8,232 bases of DNA from assembly GCA_018676275.1 (NCBI GenBank), contig JABHFC010000303.1:1-8232 (forward strand), read 5' to 3'. Below, piece by piece: positions 1-6,861 of the stretch. Every line of letters begins with the position of its first letter. Position 1 is the first letter of the stretch. Made by a program: the position numbers and the translations under genes. A model generated the notes under the pieces. The model worked only from the letters and a program-made list of their open reading frames with translations. It had not been told where the DNA came from and ran no database searches. The DNA comes from Gammaproteobacteria bacterium (GTDB taxonomy: Bacteria; Pseudomonadota; Gammaproteobacteria; Eutrophobiales; Eutrophobiaceae).

Positions 1-872
1 GAAGGCGGCACAGGAATTCGTAATAATCTGGATTCTGATAGCGCCGTTATCAGTTTTTCTGCATTCGCCTTGCGTCTGGCGTGCCATTTACTCATTCTTC
101 CTAACTGTATCCTTCCTATTGCCGCTTGCATCTCAGTCATTCTTCCATTCCCACCAAAGGAATCATGTATCCACGAGAAGCCATCAGAAGTTCTATTTTT
201 TACTATTTCTTCCCAGTTTTTCCCATGTTCTTTACTCGACCACATTCGGGACCATAGCATTTCATCATTGCATGTAACCATCCCCCCTTCCCCACCAGTA
301 GTCATGATTTTGTCCTGACAAAATGACCATGAGCCTACATGTCCTATTCCACCAACAGGTTTTCCCTTATACATGGCACCATGTGCCTGTGCGCAGTCCT
401 CTATAACATAAAGATTATACTTTTCGGCCAAGCTCATTATCGAATCCATATCACAAGGCCAACCTGCAAGATGTACGCAGATAATAGCTTTTGTTCTGCT
501 GCTTATTTTCGATTCAATTGTCTCCACCGTAATATTTTGCGAATCTCGATCTACATCAGCAAAAATTGGTGTGGCTCCCGCATTAGCAATACACGAAGCT
601 GAGGCAATAAAAGTACGAGAAGTTACAATTACCTCATCCCCTGCACCAACATTTAAACCGGTAAGCGCCAGATCCAGTGCAACGGTGCCGTTCGCAAGTG
701 CAATTGCATATTTACTCTGGCACCAATTGGCAAATTCTCTTTCGAATTTTTTGCATTCATCCCCGGTCCAGTAATTTACTTTATTAGAAATCAAGACTCG
801 AGTTACGGCGTCTACTTCCTCTTGACTGAAACAGGGCCAGGGAGAAAAAACAAGTTCTCTTGTGTTTTTCAT
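1..872 (-). CDS. PglE-type DegT/DnrJ/EryC1 sugar aminotransferase, 3' end cut by window edge
   Basis: A PLP-dependent aminotransferase that probably converts a UDP-4-keto-6-deoxy-HexNAc to the UDP-4-amino sugar in the cytoplasm, the step before PglD acetylation. The ATG at 872 opens a frame that runs without a stop to base 1, giving 290 codons of a family usually about 370-400 residues. Seen in translation: substrate and cofactor motifs LANGTVALDLAL (about 59-70) and IEDCAQAHGA (about 156-165), then FCQDKIMTTGGEGG with the Schiff-base lysine at K188. This FCQDK form of the lysine motif is typical of PglE-like members and differs from the FFPSK form of the upstream aminotransferase, so the two are distinct enzymes. 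The start overlaps the acetyltransferase stop as TAATG and has no clear Shine-Dalgarno sequence, suggesting coupled translation. The family and PLP role are secure. The exact sugar is inferred from the pglC-D-E neighbourhood. A PglF-type 4,6-dehydratase is expected beyond the window edge but is not seen. Confidence 0.93.
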   Translation of the reverse strand, partial: MKNTRELVFSPWPCFSQEEVDAVTRVLISNKVNYWTGDECKKFEREFANWCQSKYAIALANGTVALDLALTGLNVGAGDEVIVTSRTFIASASCIANAGATPIFADVDRDSQNITVETIESKISSRTKAIICVHLAGWPCDMDSIMSLAEKYNLYVIEDCAQAHGAMYKGKPVGGIGHVGSWSFCQDKIMTTGGEGGMVTCNDEMLWSRMWSSKEHGKNWEEIVKNRTSDGFSWIHDSFGGNGRMTEMQAAIGRIQLGRMSKWHARRKANAEKLITALSESRLLRIPVPP

Positions 873-1495
873 TATTTATTTATCGGAATCGCTGGTACGC
901 CAGCTACGGTTAGGTCATCAGATATATTATTTATTACGGCAGCACCAGTGCCAACAATAACACGCTCACCAATACTTATATATTGTCGTACACAGGCACC
1001 AATACCAATCCAGCTTAAATCTCCTATAATCACGCCACCTGCCAGATTGACACCTGGACTGATATGCACACCGTCACCTAACTCACAATCATGATCTATA
1101 CTACTACTAGTGTTAATTATCGCTGCAATTCCGATGCTAGTATCTGTATTCACAACAGTATTTGCAAACAAAACAGAACCTGTACCCAGTCTGGAAAATC
1201 GACTAATGTAAGCAGTAGGGTGAATAATTGAAACGAGATTTGCACCGCGTTCTATTAGTTCATTACTTTTGTCAAATCGTATTAAATTATCTCCAATCGC
1301 AACAACTATTCCTTCATAATCTTCCAAATTTTCCAATAAATCATTAAACGTTCCTTTTAGCCTCCATTTACCATTTACGGAAATATCCGGCCAGGCATCA
1401 TCAAAAAATGTAATATCATTCCAACCGGCACATTCAGCCGTGTCACCGACAACTTTGCCATGTCCGCTTGCGCCAACAATTGCCAATTTTTTCAT
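872..1495 (-). CDS. pglD: PglD/NeuD-family sugar O/N-acetyltransferase
   Basis: A 207-residue acetyl-CoA-dependent transferase, probably acetylating the 4-amino group of a UDP-4-amino-4,6-dideoxy-HexNAc to make a UDP-diNAcBac-type sugar. The N-terminal Rossmann-like domain shows IVGASGHGKVV (6-16), the nucleotide-sugar loop of the family. The C-terminal half is a left-handed beta-helix of hexapeptide repeats. Residues D134-H135-D136-C137 match the catalytic HEC-type motif of Campylobacter PglD, where the His is the general base, and H144 in HISPG matches the acetyl-CoA-binding His. The C-terminus VAGVPAIPI is typical. The start overlaps the PglC stop as TAATG, with AAAGG about 10 bases upstream as a plausible ribosome site; the stop overlaps the aminotransferase start in the same way. 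Composition is AT-rich (one sampled 60-base row near 1141 is 37% GC) compared with the preceding two genes. NeuD-like O-acetylation is the main alternative; the position between PglC- and PglE-like genes favours PglD. Confidence 0.9.
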   Translation of the reverse strand: MKKLAIVGASGHGKVVGDTAECAGWNDITFFDDAWPDISVNGKWRLKGTFNDLLENLEDYEGIVVAIGDNLIRFDKSNELIERGANLVSIIHPTAYISRFSRLGTGSVLFANTVVNTDTSIGIAAIINTSSSIDHDCELGDGVHISPGVNLAGGVIIGDLSWIGIGACVRQYISIGERVIVGTGAAVINNISDDLTVAGVPAIPINK

Positions 1496-2085
1496 TACAT
1501 ATTGCCTTTAAATTTTTCCATACCCACATGTTCTCCAGAGTTAATTCCTTCTCTTGTAAAAATCCTTATCAGTGTTAAAAAAACTATCTTCATATCCAGA
1601 CATAACGTTCTATTATCCACATACCACACATCCAACTTGAACTTCTCTTCCCAGCTAATCGCATTGCGTCCATTCACTTGCGCCCATCCGGTAATACCCG
1701 GGCGTACTTCATGGCGACGAGCTTGCTCGGGTTTATAGAGCGGCAAGTATTCCATTAGCAGCGGTCGGGGACCAACCAAACTCATGTCGCCCTTGATCAC
1801 ATTCCACAACTCGGGCAATTCGTCCAGGCTAGATGAGCGTAGAAACCTACCGAACTCGGTTAACCGTACCGAATCAGGCAATAGCTTGCCCGTGTCATCC
1901 CGTTCATCTCTCATGGTGCGAAACTTTATCATCTGAAACGGCTTGCCAGATAACCCCGGTCGTTCCTGCATAAAGAAAACTGGGTTTCCCAATTTGCTGC
2001 GTACTACCAAAATCAACAGAATGAAAGGCAACGTAATTATAATTATCAACCCTAACGACAACAGAAGATCAATTAACCGCTTCAT
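1495..2085 (-). CDS. pglC: PglC-type initiating phosphoglycosyl transferase
   Basis: A 196-residue small monotopic phosphoglycosyl transferase (bacterial sugar transferase family). It moves a sugar-1-phosphate, here probably from a diacetamido-trideoxyhexose nucleotide, to undecaprenyl phosphate at the inner membrane, starting the repeat unit. Features in order: an N-terminal hydrophobic re-entrant helix (about 10-28) with a helix-breaking proline at 20, QERPG (40-44), KFRTMR (54-59), the catalytic Asp-Glu dyad D88-E89 in SLDELPELWNVIKGDMSLVG, GPRPLL (105-110), RPGITGWAQVNGRN (128-141), and D152/Y155 in LDVWYVDN. The length is that of minimal PglC enzymes, without the extra membrane domain of WcaJ/WbaP. 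The start forms an ATGA overlap with the glycosyltransferase stop, and the stop forms TAATG with PglD. GC content varies inside the gene: the central part is GC-rich (58% in the row at 1681) while the 3' end falls to 30% in the row at 1561. This is the only intact initiating transferase in the window; a dead relative lies at 5236-5529. Confidence 0.95.
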   Translation of the reverse strand: MKRLIDLLLSLGLIIIITLPFILLILVVRSKLGNPVFFMQERPGLSGKPFQMIKFRTMRDERDDTGKLLPDSVRLTEFGRFLRSSSLDELPELWNVIKGDMSLVGPRPLLMEYLPLYKPEQARRHEVRPGITGWAQVNGRNAISWEEKFKLDVWYVDNRTLCLDMKIVFLTLIRIFTREGINSGEHVGMEKFKGNM

Positions 2086-3323
2086 TTCGGCACTTTTGGT
2101 GTGGCCTCGTCAAACAGGATAGCTAGATAGCTCTGCGCCAATGTCTCGTAGTGGCGGTTGACCAGGATCCACTCGCGTCCACGCCGACCGATAGTCTCCC
2201 GTTGCGAAGTCGACATTGCTGCATAGCGCTGGACCTCTTGTCGCAGAGCATTGATGTCGCCCGCCGGTACATAGCTGCCACAATCGGCCTCGTTGATCAT
2301 CGAAGGGTAACCAGTGTACGAGGCTAGCACAGGTTTTCCGGCTAGCATGTAATCGATCACCTTATTCAGAGATTGTCCGAATTTCCAAACTGTGGAAACG
2401 TGTACGGAAAAGTATAGTAGATCGCAATGCGAAAGCACGGACTGTACCATCTCCTTGGGCACACGCGGTGCGAAAGTGAGGTTGCTAAGGTGGGTGTACT
2501 TGCGCTGGTAATGCGCTCGCAAATCGCCATCACCAACGATTAGGAAGTGAATCCGAGAATCCTCCTTCATAGACCCGACGCAGTCAAACAAGGTATCGAG
2601 TGCATTGGTAATACCGATGGTTCCGACATGTGCCACGATGAACTTGTCTCGGGGAATGTACTTTTCAACGTAGTCGGCCGACAACTCCTTCGCACCGGCC
2701 ACAGCCACATCGTCAAGCCCCATAGGAATACAATGTGCAGTCATGGTCCGCCCCATTACGGCGGTTATGTGTTCACTCAGATTAGGCATGGTGCCCACGA
2801 GGACGTCAGCATAGCGATAACCCAGCTTCTCAATAAAACCAAGAGCTAGCACTAACGGGTTCCAGCGGGCGAAACCGCCCTCCTCGGTGAGAGTCAACGG
2901 CCAGATGTCGCGAATCTCAAGCACCATCCGACACCGATAACGCCGGCGTAGCGCCAATCCGTTCAGGATGGTAAGTAGAGATAAGCTGGAAACAATGATA
3001 ACGTCAGGCACAGGCATATTATCTTTTGGCAGGCGCCAGAGTCGCCACTCAAAATCCAACCAACTCAGAACACGTCGCAGCGATTTGGCCACCGTGTACT
3101 TAAGTGTCCGGACCCAATATAAGTGAATGCTGTCTACTTCCTGGAAAAGATAGGGTTGCTCCAACTTGGGCACCTCAACCAGTTGATTGGAGTCTGAGGT
3201 GATAACCACGCTACGATAGCCCATGCGCGCAAACTCACGCATGATGAGGTAGCCGCGACCACCTGCGCTAGCCCGAGAGGGAGGCGCGACGTATTTGGAA
3301 ACGTACCAGATGCAGGACTTCAC
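2082..3323 (-). CDS. GT4 (WbuB-like) glycosyltransferase, GTG start
   Basis: A GT-B fold, retaining GT4-family glycosyltransferase of 413 residues that would add a sugar to the lipid-linked repeat unit at the cytoplasmic face. Seen with the GTG start: an opening MKSCIWYVSKYVAPP that matches the first beta strand and loop typical of WbuB-like enzymes, RDIWP (138-142), AHVGTIG at the start of the C-terminal Rossmann domain (231-237), LIVGDGDLR (261-269), and SLNKVIDYMLAGKPVLAS (318-335) followed by E345, the donor-binding region. An upstream ATG at 3395 keeps the frame open but would overlap the amidotransferase by 65 bases and add 24 residues of its out-of-frame coding sequence. The GTG at 3323 lies 8 bases after that gene's TAA and puts the protein start where the family begins, so it is preferred. 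The stop overlaps pglC as ATGA. The gene is markedly GC-rich (55-60% in sampled rows) against its flanks. The sugar donor cannot be told from sequence. Confidence 0.9.
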   Translation of the reverse strand: MKSCIWYVSKYVAPPSRASAGGRGYLIMREFARMGYRSVVITSDSNQLVEVPKLEQPYLFQEVDSIHLYWVRTLKYTVAKSLRRVLSWLDFEWRLWRLPKDNMPVPDVIIVSSLSLLTILNGLALRRRYRCRMVLEIRDIWPLTLTEEGGFARWNPLVLALGFIEKLGYRYADVLVGTMPNLSEHITAVMGRTMTAHCIPMGLDDVAVAGAKELSADYVEKYIPRDKFIVAHVGTIGITNALDTLFDCVGSMKEDSRIHFLIVGDGDLRAHYQRKYTHLSNLTFAPRVPKEMVQSVLSHCDLLYFSVHVSTVWKFGQSLNKVIDYMLAGKPVLASYTGYPSMINEADCGSYVPAGDINALRQEVQRYAAMSTSQRETIGRRGREWILVNRHYETLAQSYLAILFDEATPKVPK

Positions 3324-3330
3324 GATCTTT

Positions 3331-5148
3331 TTAGTAGAGTTTAGGGATCGCGTTGACAATTCGGATGGCTTCTTTGAAATCCACACCAACGGCATCGAGG
3401 TACCACTTTATGTTTGGGTAGCGCGGCCTATTTTCATCCAACGCCAATTCGAGCGCCTCTTCACGCGTGAGATCCCCCTCTCGGATCTGGTTACTGCGAA
3501 AAGTATCGTGTTCAGTGAAACCTGCCACTGTATAGTAGACATAGTTATAAAACGCAGCCGTACCGTCCCCGATACGCCAGGTGGTCTTTGTATCGGATGC
3601 TGTTTCCCAATCGTATTCATTCAAAAGAACGTCATCAATAATCTTTTCGTCCCAACGCCAATAGTCAAAGATATGGAAATAGTCAGTCTTTTTGTGAAAA
3701 CTGCGGTAATACTCACCAGACAAGGTATCCCATAGTGAACTGTTAAAGTAGCCGGGACTATGCAACATGGCATTGAGGCGCAGCCACTGATAGCGTAACT
3801 GTTTCATACCTCCGTGAGTGTATACACTTTGTTCCTCAAAATAAGGCGGCACTCCCAGAAAGCCAGCTTTGAAGTGTGTAACTTCTAATGGGTTCACTCC
3901 CCACAGGTTTAATGAAATACCAGTCTGCTGTTTGATTGTCTCTATATGACGGAAGAAATGTTTATCACCTGCAGTCAAAATACTGATCATGCCCAGGTGG
4001 GGGGAATTCAGCCATGCTTTGAGATTCTGCGCGATATTTCTTCGTTTCTGCGCGATATCATCAGCGACGATAATATTTTCGACGCCTAATTGCGCACTCA
4101 TCCGACTGATATTCCTACGACCAAGATCTGTCACCATACCCCAGTCATAAGTGTATGTTATGGGCTTCATCCTTAACTCTTTCAATACAAGATGTAGCCC
4201 ATAACAACTGTCTCTTCCGCCGGAGAACGGAATGATACAATCATCACCATTGATGCGACGATATTTATCAACAAGTTCGAATAACTCAGCTGTAGGCCGC
4301 GGTTTGTTGCGAGGTTTGTAGGTATGACAATAATTACAGATGCCCTGAGCATCAAAGCGAATATAGGGCATCGTCTCGGGAAGTATACATCTTGTACAGC
4401 GTCGTACATTATGGTTCTGATGTTCCAGAATCTTTTCTTCTTCTGAATGTATTCCAAGACCAGGAATCAAGTTGGTAGTATGTTGCTCATGATCGTTAAT
4501 AAAAGGTTCCTCATGAGATACAGGTATGTCGAGAATAACTCCATTGTTCCTAATCTGTTCAATGGCCTCACAATTCAACTGTGTTAGTGGATAACGTTCC
4601 GAAGAAAAATACTGCGTGCTGTCCTTTATTCCAATAAATAAACTTCCATTGTTGGAAAAAAGGCATAGCTTTCCCAGTTTTGGCAAAGCAATCGCACAAG
4701 CCACGGTGCCCTTGCAAAGCTCCAGAACCCTTTTAGGAACGCTTTCAATAGAATCTCCGTCTTCAATTACCTGAGCCGCAATCGCAGAAATGATCTCAGT
4801 ATCGATGGCTTGTTTGCGATTTTTATTAAGTTGTGACCATAGGTGGTCGTGATTAACAACAATACCGTTATGGATGACACATACTGAATTTTGATATACA
4901 GGTTGATTGTCAGATAACCCATTTGTAATCAACCTGCTGTGTCCCATAATAAATTTACTTGAGTCTGTATTTACCTTGCGAAGTAATTTACTTATAGAAC
5001 AGGGCGCTCGATACAACGAAAAACGGTCTTCGTTTGAGAAATATAATCCTGACGAGTCCCGGCCGCGTTGCTCTGCATGATGAGCCAAAATATCTAAATT
5101 CTTACTTGATACTACTTCATTAGAGACAATTCCAAAAATACCGCACAT
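3331..5148 (-). CDS. Fused class II glutaminase + WbpG-like N-acetyl sugar amidotransferase
   Basis: A 605-residue two-domain amidotransferase. Residues 1-235 are an Ntn-type class II glutamine amidotransferase: nucleophile Cys2 in MCGIFGIVS, RGRDSSG (28-34), GHSRLIT (69-75) and the oxyanion-hole N94-G95 in CVIHNG. Residues about 248-605 match the whole length of WbpG/LpsG-type N-acetyl sugar amidotransferases: a four-cysteine motif (C251, C254, C271, C274, probably metal-binding) with the LPETMPYIRFD stretch between the pairs, then the ATP pyrophosphatase P-loop SGGRDS (309-314). By analogy with WbpG it would adenylate an N-acetyl group of a nucleotide sugar and replace its oxygen with ammonia, giving an acetamidino group; ammonia would come from the fused glutaminase. 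In P. aeruginosa O5 the glutaminase is a separate class I protein, HisH2, working with HisF2. The ATG at 5148 is fixed by Cys2; AGGA lies about 10 bases upstream. GC rises sharply in the last 250 or so bases. A uronamide-forming (AsnB/WbpS-like) activity is the alternative. Confidence 0.92.
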   Translation of the reverse strand: MCGIFGIVSNEVVSSKNLDILAHHAEQRGRDSSGLYFSNEDRFSLYRAPCSISKLLRKVNTDSSKFIMGHSRLITNGLSDNQPVYQNSVCVIHNGIVVNHDHLWSQLNKNRKQAIDTEIISAIAAQVIEDGDSIESVPKRVLELCKGTVACAIALPKLGKLCLFSNNGSLFIGIKDSTQYFSSERYPLTQLNCEAIEQIRNNGVILDIPVSHEEPFINDHEQHTTNLIPGLGIHSEEEKILEHQNHNVRRCTRCILPETMPYIRFDAQGICNYCHTYKPRNKPRPTAELFELVDKYRRINGDDCIIPFSGGRDSCYGLHLVLKELRMKPITYTYDWGMVTDLGRRNISRMSAQLGVENIIVADDIAQKRRNIAQNLKAWLNSPHLGMISILTAGDKHFFRHIETIKQQTGISLNLWGVNPLEVTHFKAGFLGVPPYFEEQSVYTHGGMKQLRYQWLRLNAMLHSPGYFNSSLWDTLSGEYYRSFHKKTDYFHIFDYWRWDEKIIDDVLLNEYDWETASDTKTTWRIGDGTAAFYNYVYYTVAGFTEHDTFRSNQIREGDLTREEALELALDENRPRYPNIKWYLDAVGVDFKEAIRIVNAIPKLY

Positions 5149-5235
5149 ACTTTATCTATCCTATACTTCCAAAAGGAAAATTAACCCAAATTATTTTTAA
5201 CTTTGTTGAAGAAAAATTGATTTAAGACATGAGAC

Positions 5236-5529
5236 GTTTATCACTTTCCATAATTCCGATAATTCATCTAGACTACTAGCTCTCAATAACTATCCAAAAG
5301 ATGTAATTCTAAGTTCATCATCTAGCAAATTACTGTCTTCATTCGTGATGTTCTTCATAGTTCGAAACTTATATATAGTGAATATTTTTTCTTTATAACC
5401 AGGTCGCTCCTGTGAAAAGACAATAGTGCTTCCAATTTTGAACAAAATTGTTGCTGAAATAACTAGCATCACTGGTAGTAATATTACTAAAAGAAATATT
5501 GAAACAGTGACGTCAAAGAATTTTTTCAT
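5236..5529 (-). pseudogene. Broken PglC-type initiating sugar transferase (nonsense stop plus 3' deletion)
   Basis: The first 79 codons encode the N-terminal half of a bacterial sugar transferase: a hydrophobic re-entrant helix (about 9-30, with P19), QERPG (40-44), YKFRTMKN (53-60) and RITSFG (74-79). Codon 80 is TAG (5292-5290). The same frame then resumes recognisable family sequence, LLRASSLDELSELWKVIN (codons 81-98, to 5236), including the catalytic D88-E89. After this the match ends: GDMSLVGPRP and everything beyond is missing, and the frame closes at a TAA (5199-5197). It aligns without gaps to the intact PglC at 1495-2085, with about 40 of 97 positions identical by eye, so it is a distant paralogue and not a recent copy. 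AAG to TAG is a plausible single change, since this position is usually K or R. The usual ELPEL has become ELSEL. It cannot encode a working enzyme. The 79-residue N-terminal fragment could still be made, but no clear ribosome site is seen. Confidence 0.88.
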
Positions 5530-5606
5530 GAGAAGCTACTGTTCTTTAAAGCAATAGTTGCATCACACTAATCTTTTCAACTATCCTACAAAATAACAAG
5601 AGACAG

Positions 5607-6818
5607 CTATGTTACTTTTTTACATACTGCCAGATAATTTACTTCGGAGGTGAAATTATTATTATGTTTTAGTAAACTCAATGAATACGCCCTTCCGTAA
5701 CCTAGTCCGAATATCATCCAGGCAATGGTATTGCACATAACAATATTACTAAACCAGAGCTCCGCTGAAGACATGAAAATAAAGGATGCTAATAAAAATG
5801 CTGCCGATACAGATACCAGATGATCTTTTCTATATTTAAAAAGAGTCTTCCAAGCTGAAAAGAAGATAGATACGAATATAACCAACCCAACTACCCCTCC
5901 TCGGAGCACTATTTCTAGAAATGTATTGTGAGAACTCAAATTTCTTCTCATCTCTGTCGCTTGGAATAATTCACTAGCACAGTTACTACAATAGCCCCAT
6001 ATCGGCTTCTGCTCTATTAATCGTAGAATATCCATCCAAATAAATTGCCGGCCAGAAAACAATGTTTTGTTTAGATAGGTTAAACTTAACTGATCCAACT
6101 CCTTTACAAATCCAATATTTTGAATATCCGTATATACCTTCACAAAATATAGTAGCGATATAACTGTAACCAAAAAGGTTATTGATCTCAGGTTTCTGTT
6201 TAAATTAGGTAGTAGTAGTAGAAATATGTAGAACATTATAAGCGATATTGTTGCGACTCTCGCCGTTACAATGGTTAGGAAGCATGCAAATATTACTATC
6301 GTTGCAAACACAAGAACCCTGTGCTTTCTGATATTTCTATCTAGATGCATAATTAATAAAGGAATAAGAAGAAAAACTACATATCCACTCCATAAATTAG
6401 CCCCTATTTTTACCTCTTCAAGCCTGAAAGATACTTTCACAACAAATATAACAAGGTACATTAAAGGGATAATTGATATAACTAAATTTAGCTTGTAATT
6501 AAATGAATAAACTGCTGCTACGGAAAACATCAGTAAGTACAAAACCTGCTCCAATACAATGTCATTTCCATCAGTAATTCCTGCGTCCATCCTGAAAAGA
6601 AGGTAAATGATAAACAAGTAATGCAGCAAGAGTGGAGTTTGATAAAATAATCTTCCTGTTGCTGTTCTCATTCGTTTCAAACAAATCGTTAACAAAAAAG
6701 TCAGAGGTAACAGGAGTGCTGCTATTTCGGTAAATACAAATGATCTAAACGCAGTGATTAATGTACCTAGTATCAGCAGGAAACCAAGTATATTGATTGT
6801 GCGATGGTTAATTACCAT
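5607..6818 (-). CDS. Wzy/WaaL-class O-antigen polymerase or ligase, multipass membrane protein
   Basis: A 403-residue inner-membrane protein with about ten or more hydrophobic segments. It would act on the periplasmic side, either joining lipid-linked repeat units (Wzy) or transferring glycan to lipid A-core (WaaL). The C-terminal half carries the signature of the Wzy/WaaL superfamily: SGRQFIWMDILRLIEQKPIWGY (255-276, listed here by its key residues S255, R257, W261, P272 and G275), then SHNTFLEIVLRGGVVG with H297 in the periplasmic loop before a transmembrane helix. ARVATISL (186-193) resembles the conserved Arg region on an earlier helix. Its place directly after wbpE-like matches wzy in the P. 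aeruginosa O5 cluster, which favours polymerase over ligase. It is the most AT-rich gene of the window (27% GC in the row at 6181), as is common for wzy. The ATG at 6818 follows the preceding stop by 43 bases and has no strong Shine-Dalgarno sequence. Class confidence is high; polymerase versus ligase is inferred. Confidence 0.87.
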   Translation of the reverse strand: MVINHRTINILGFLLILGTLITAFRSFVFTEIAALLLPLTFLLTICLKRMRTATGRLFYQTPLLLHYLFIIYLLFRMDAGITDGNDIVLEQVLYLLMFSVAAVYSFNYKLNLVISIIPLMYLVIFVVKVSFRLEEVKIGANLWSGYVVFLLIPLLIMHLDRNIRKHRVLVFATIVIFACFLTIVTARVATISLIMFYIFLLLLPNLNRNLRSITFLVTVISLLYFVKVYTDIQNIGFVKELDQLSLTYLNKTLFSGRQFIWMDILRLIEQKPIWGYCSNCASELFQATEMRRNLSSHNTFLEIVLRGGVVGLVIFVSIFFSAWKTLFKYRKDHLVSVSAAFLLASFIFMSSAELWFSNIVMCNTIAWMIFGLGYGRAYSLSLLKHNNNFTSEVNYLAVCKKVT

Positions 6819-6861
6819 CTATCGAAACACATCTCGGTGCAAAACATTATTCCCACACTCT

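Noticed and set aside
70..1094. Several plus-strand open frames of 67-90 codons
   Set aside because: They lie opposite the clearly conserved PglE and PglD coding sequences and show no protein-family features.
3295..3735. Plus-strand open frame of 146 codons
   Set aside because: It is antisense to the end of the amidotransferase and the start of the glycosyltransferase; its length reflects the GC-rich stretch, not an independent gene.
5149..5235. Promoter or terminator ahead of the amidotransferase (TTGGGT, 18 bases, TATAGG; and TTCC-TTTT-GGAA mini-hairpin)
   Set aside because: The -35 and -10 matches are weak (3/6 and 4/6), in AT-rich sequence where such matches are common; the stem is only four pairs with no T-run.
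5197..5292. Possible amber read-through giving a functional longer sugar transferase
   Set aside because: After the TAG only about 18 codons match the family. GPRP, RPGITGWAQV and the rest are absent before the next stop, so read-through could not yield an active enzyme.
5156..5588. TAGGATAG (minus strand) occurring upstream of both the amidotransferase (5163-5156) and the dead transferase (5588-5581)
   Set aside because: An 8-base match in two AT-rich intergenic spots is within chance, and no further extended similarity or third copy was seen.
5530..5606. Inverted repeat TAGTTG...CAACTA and a TTGAAA -35-like box between wzy-class gene and the dead transferase
   Set aside because: Six-base arms separated by 17 bases and no convincing -10 at proper spacing; not distinguishable from background.
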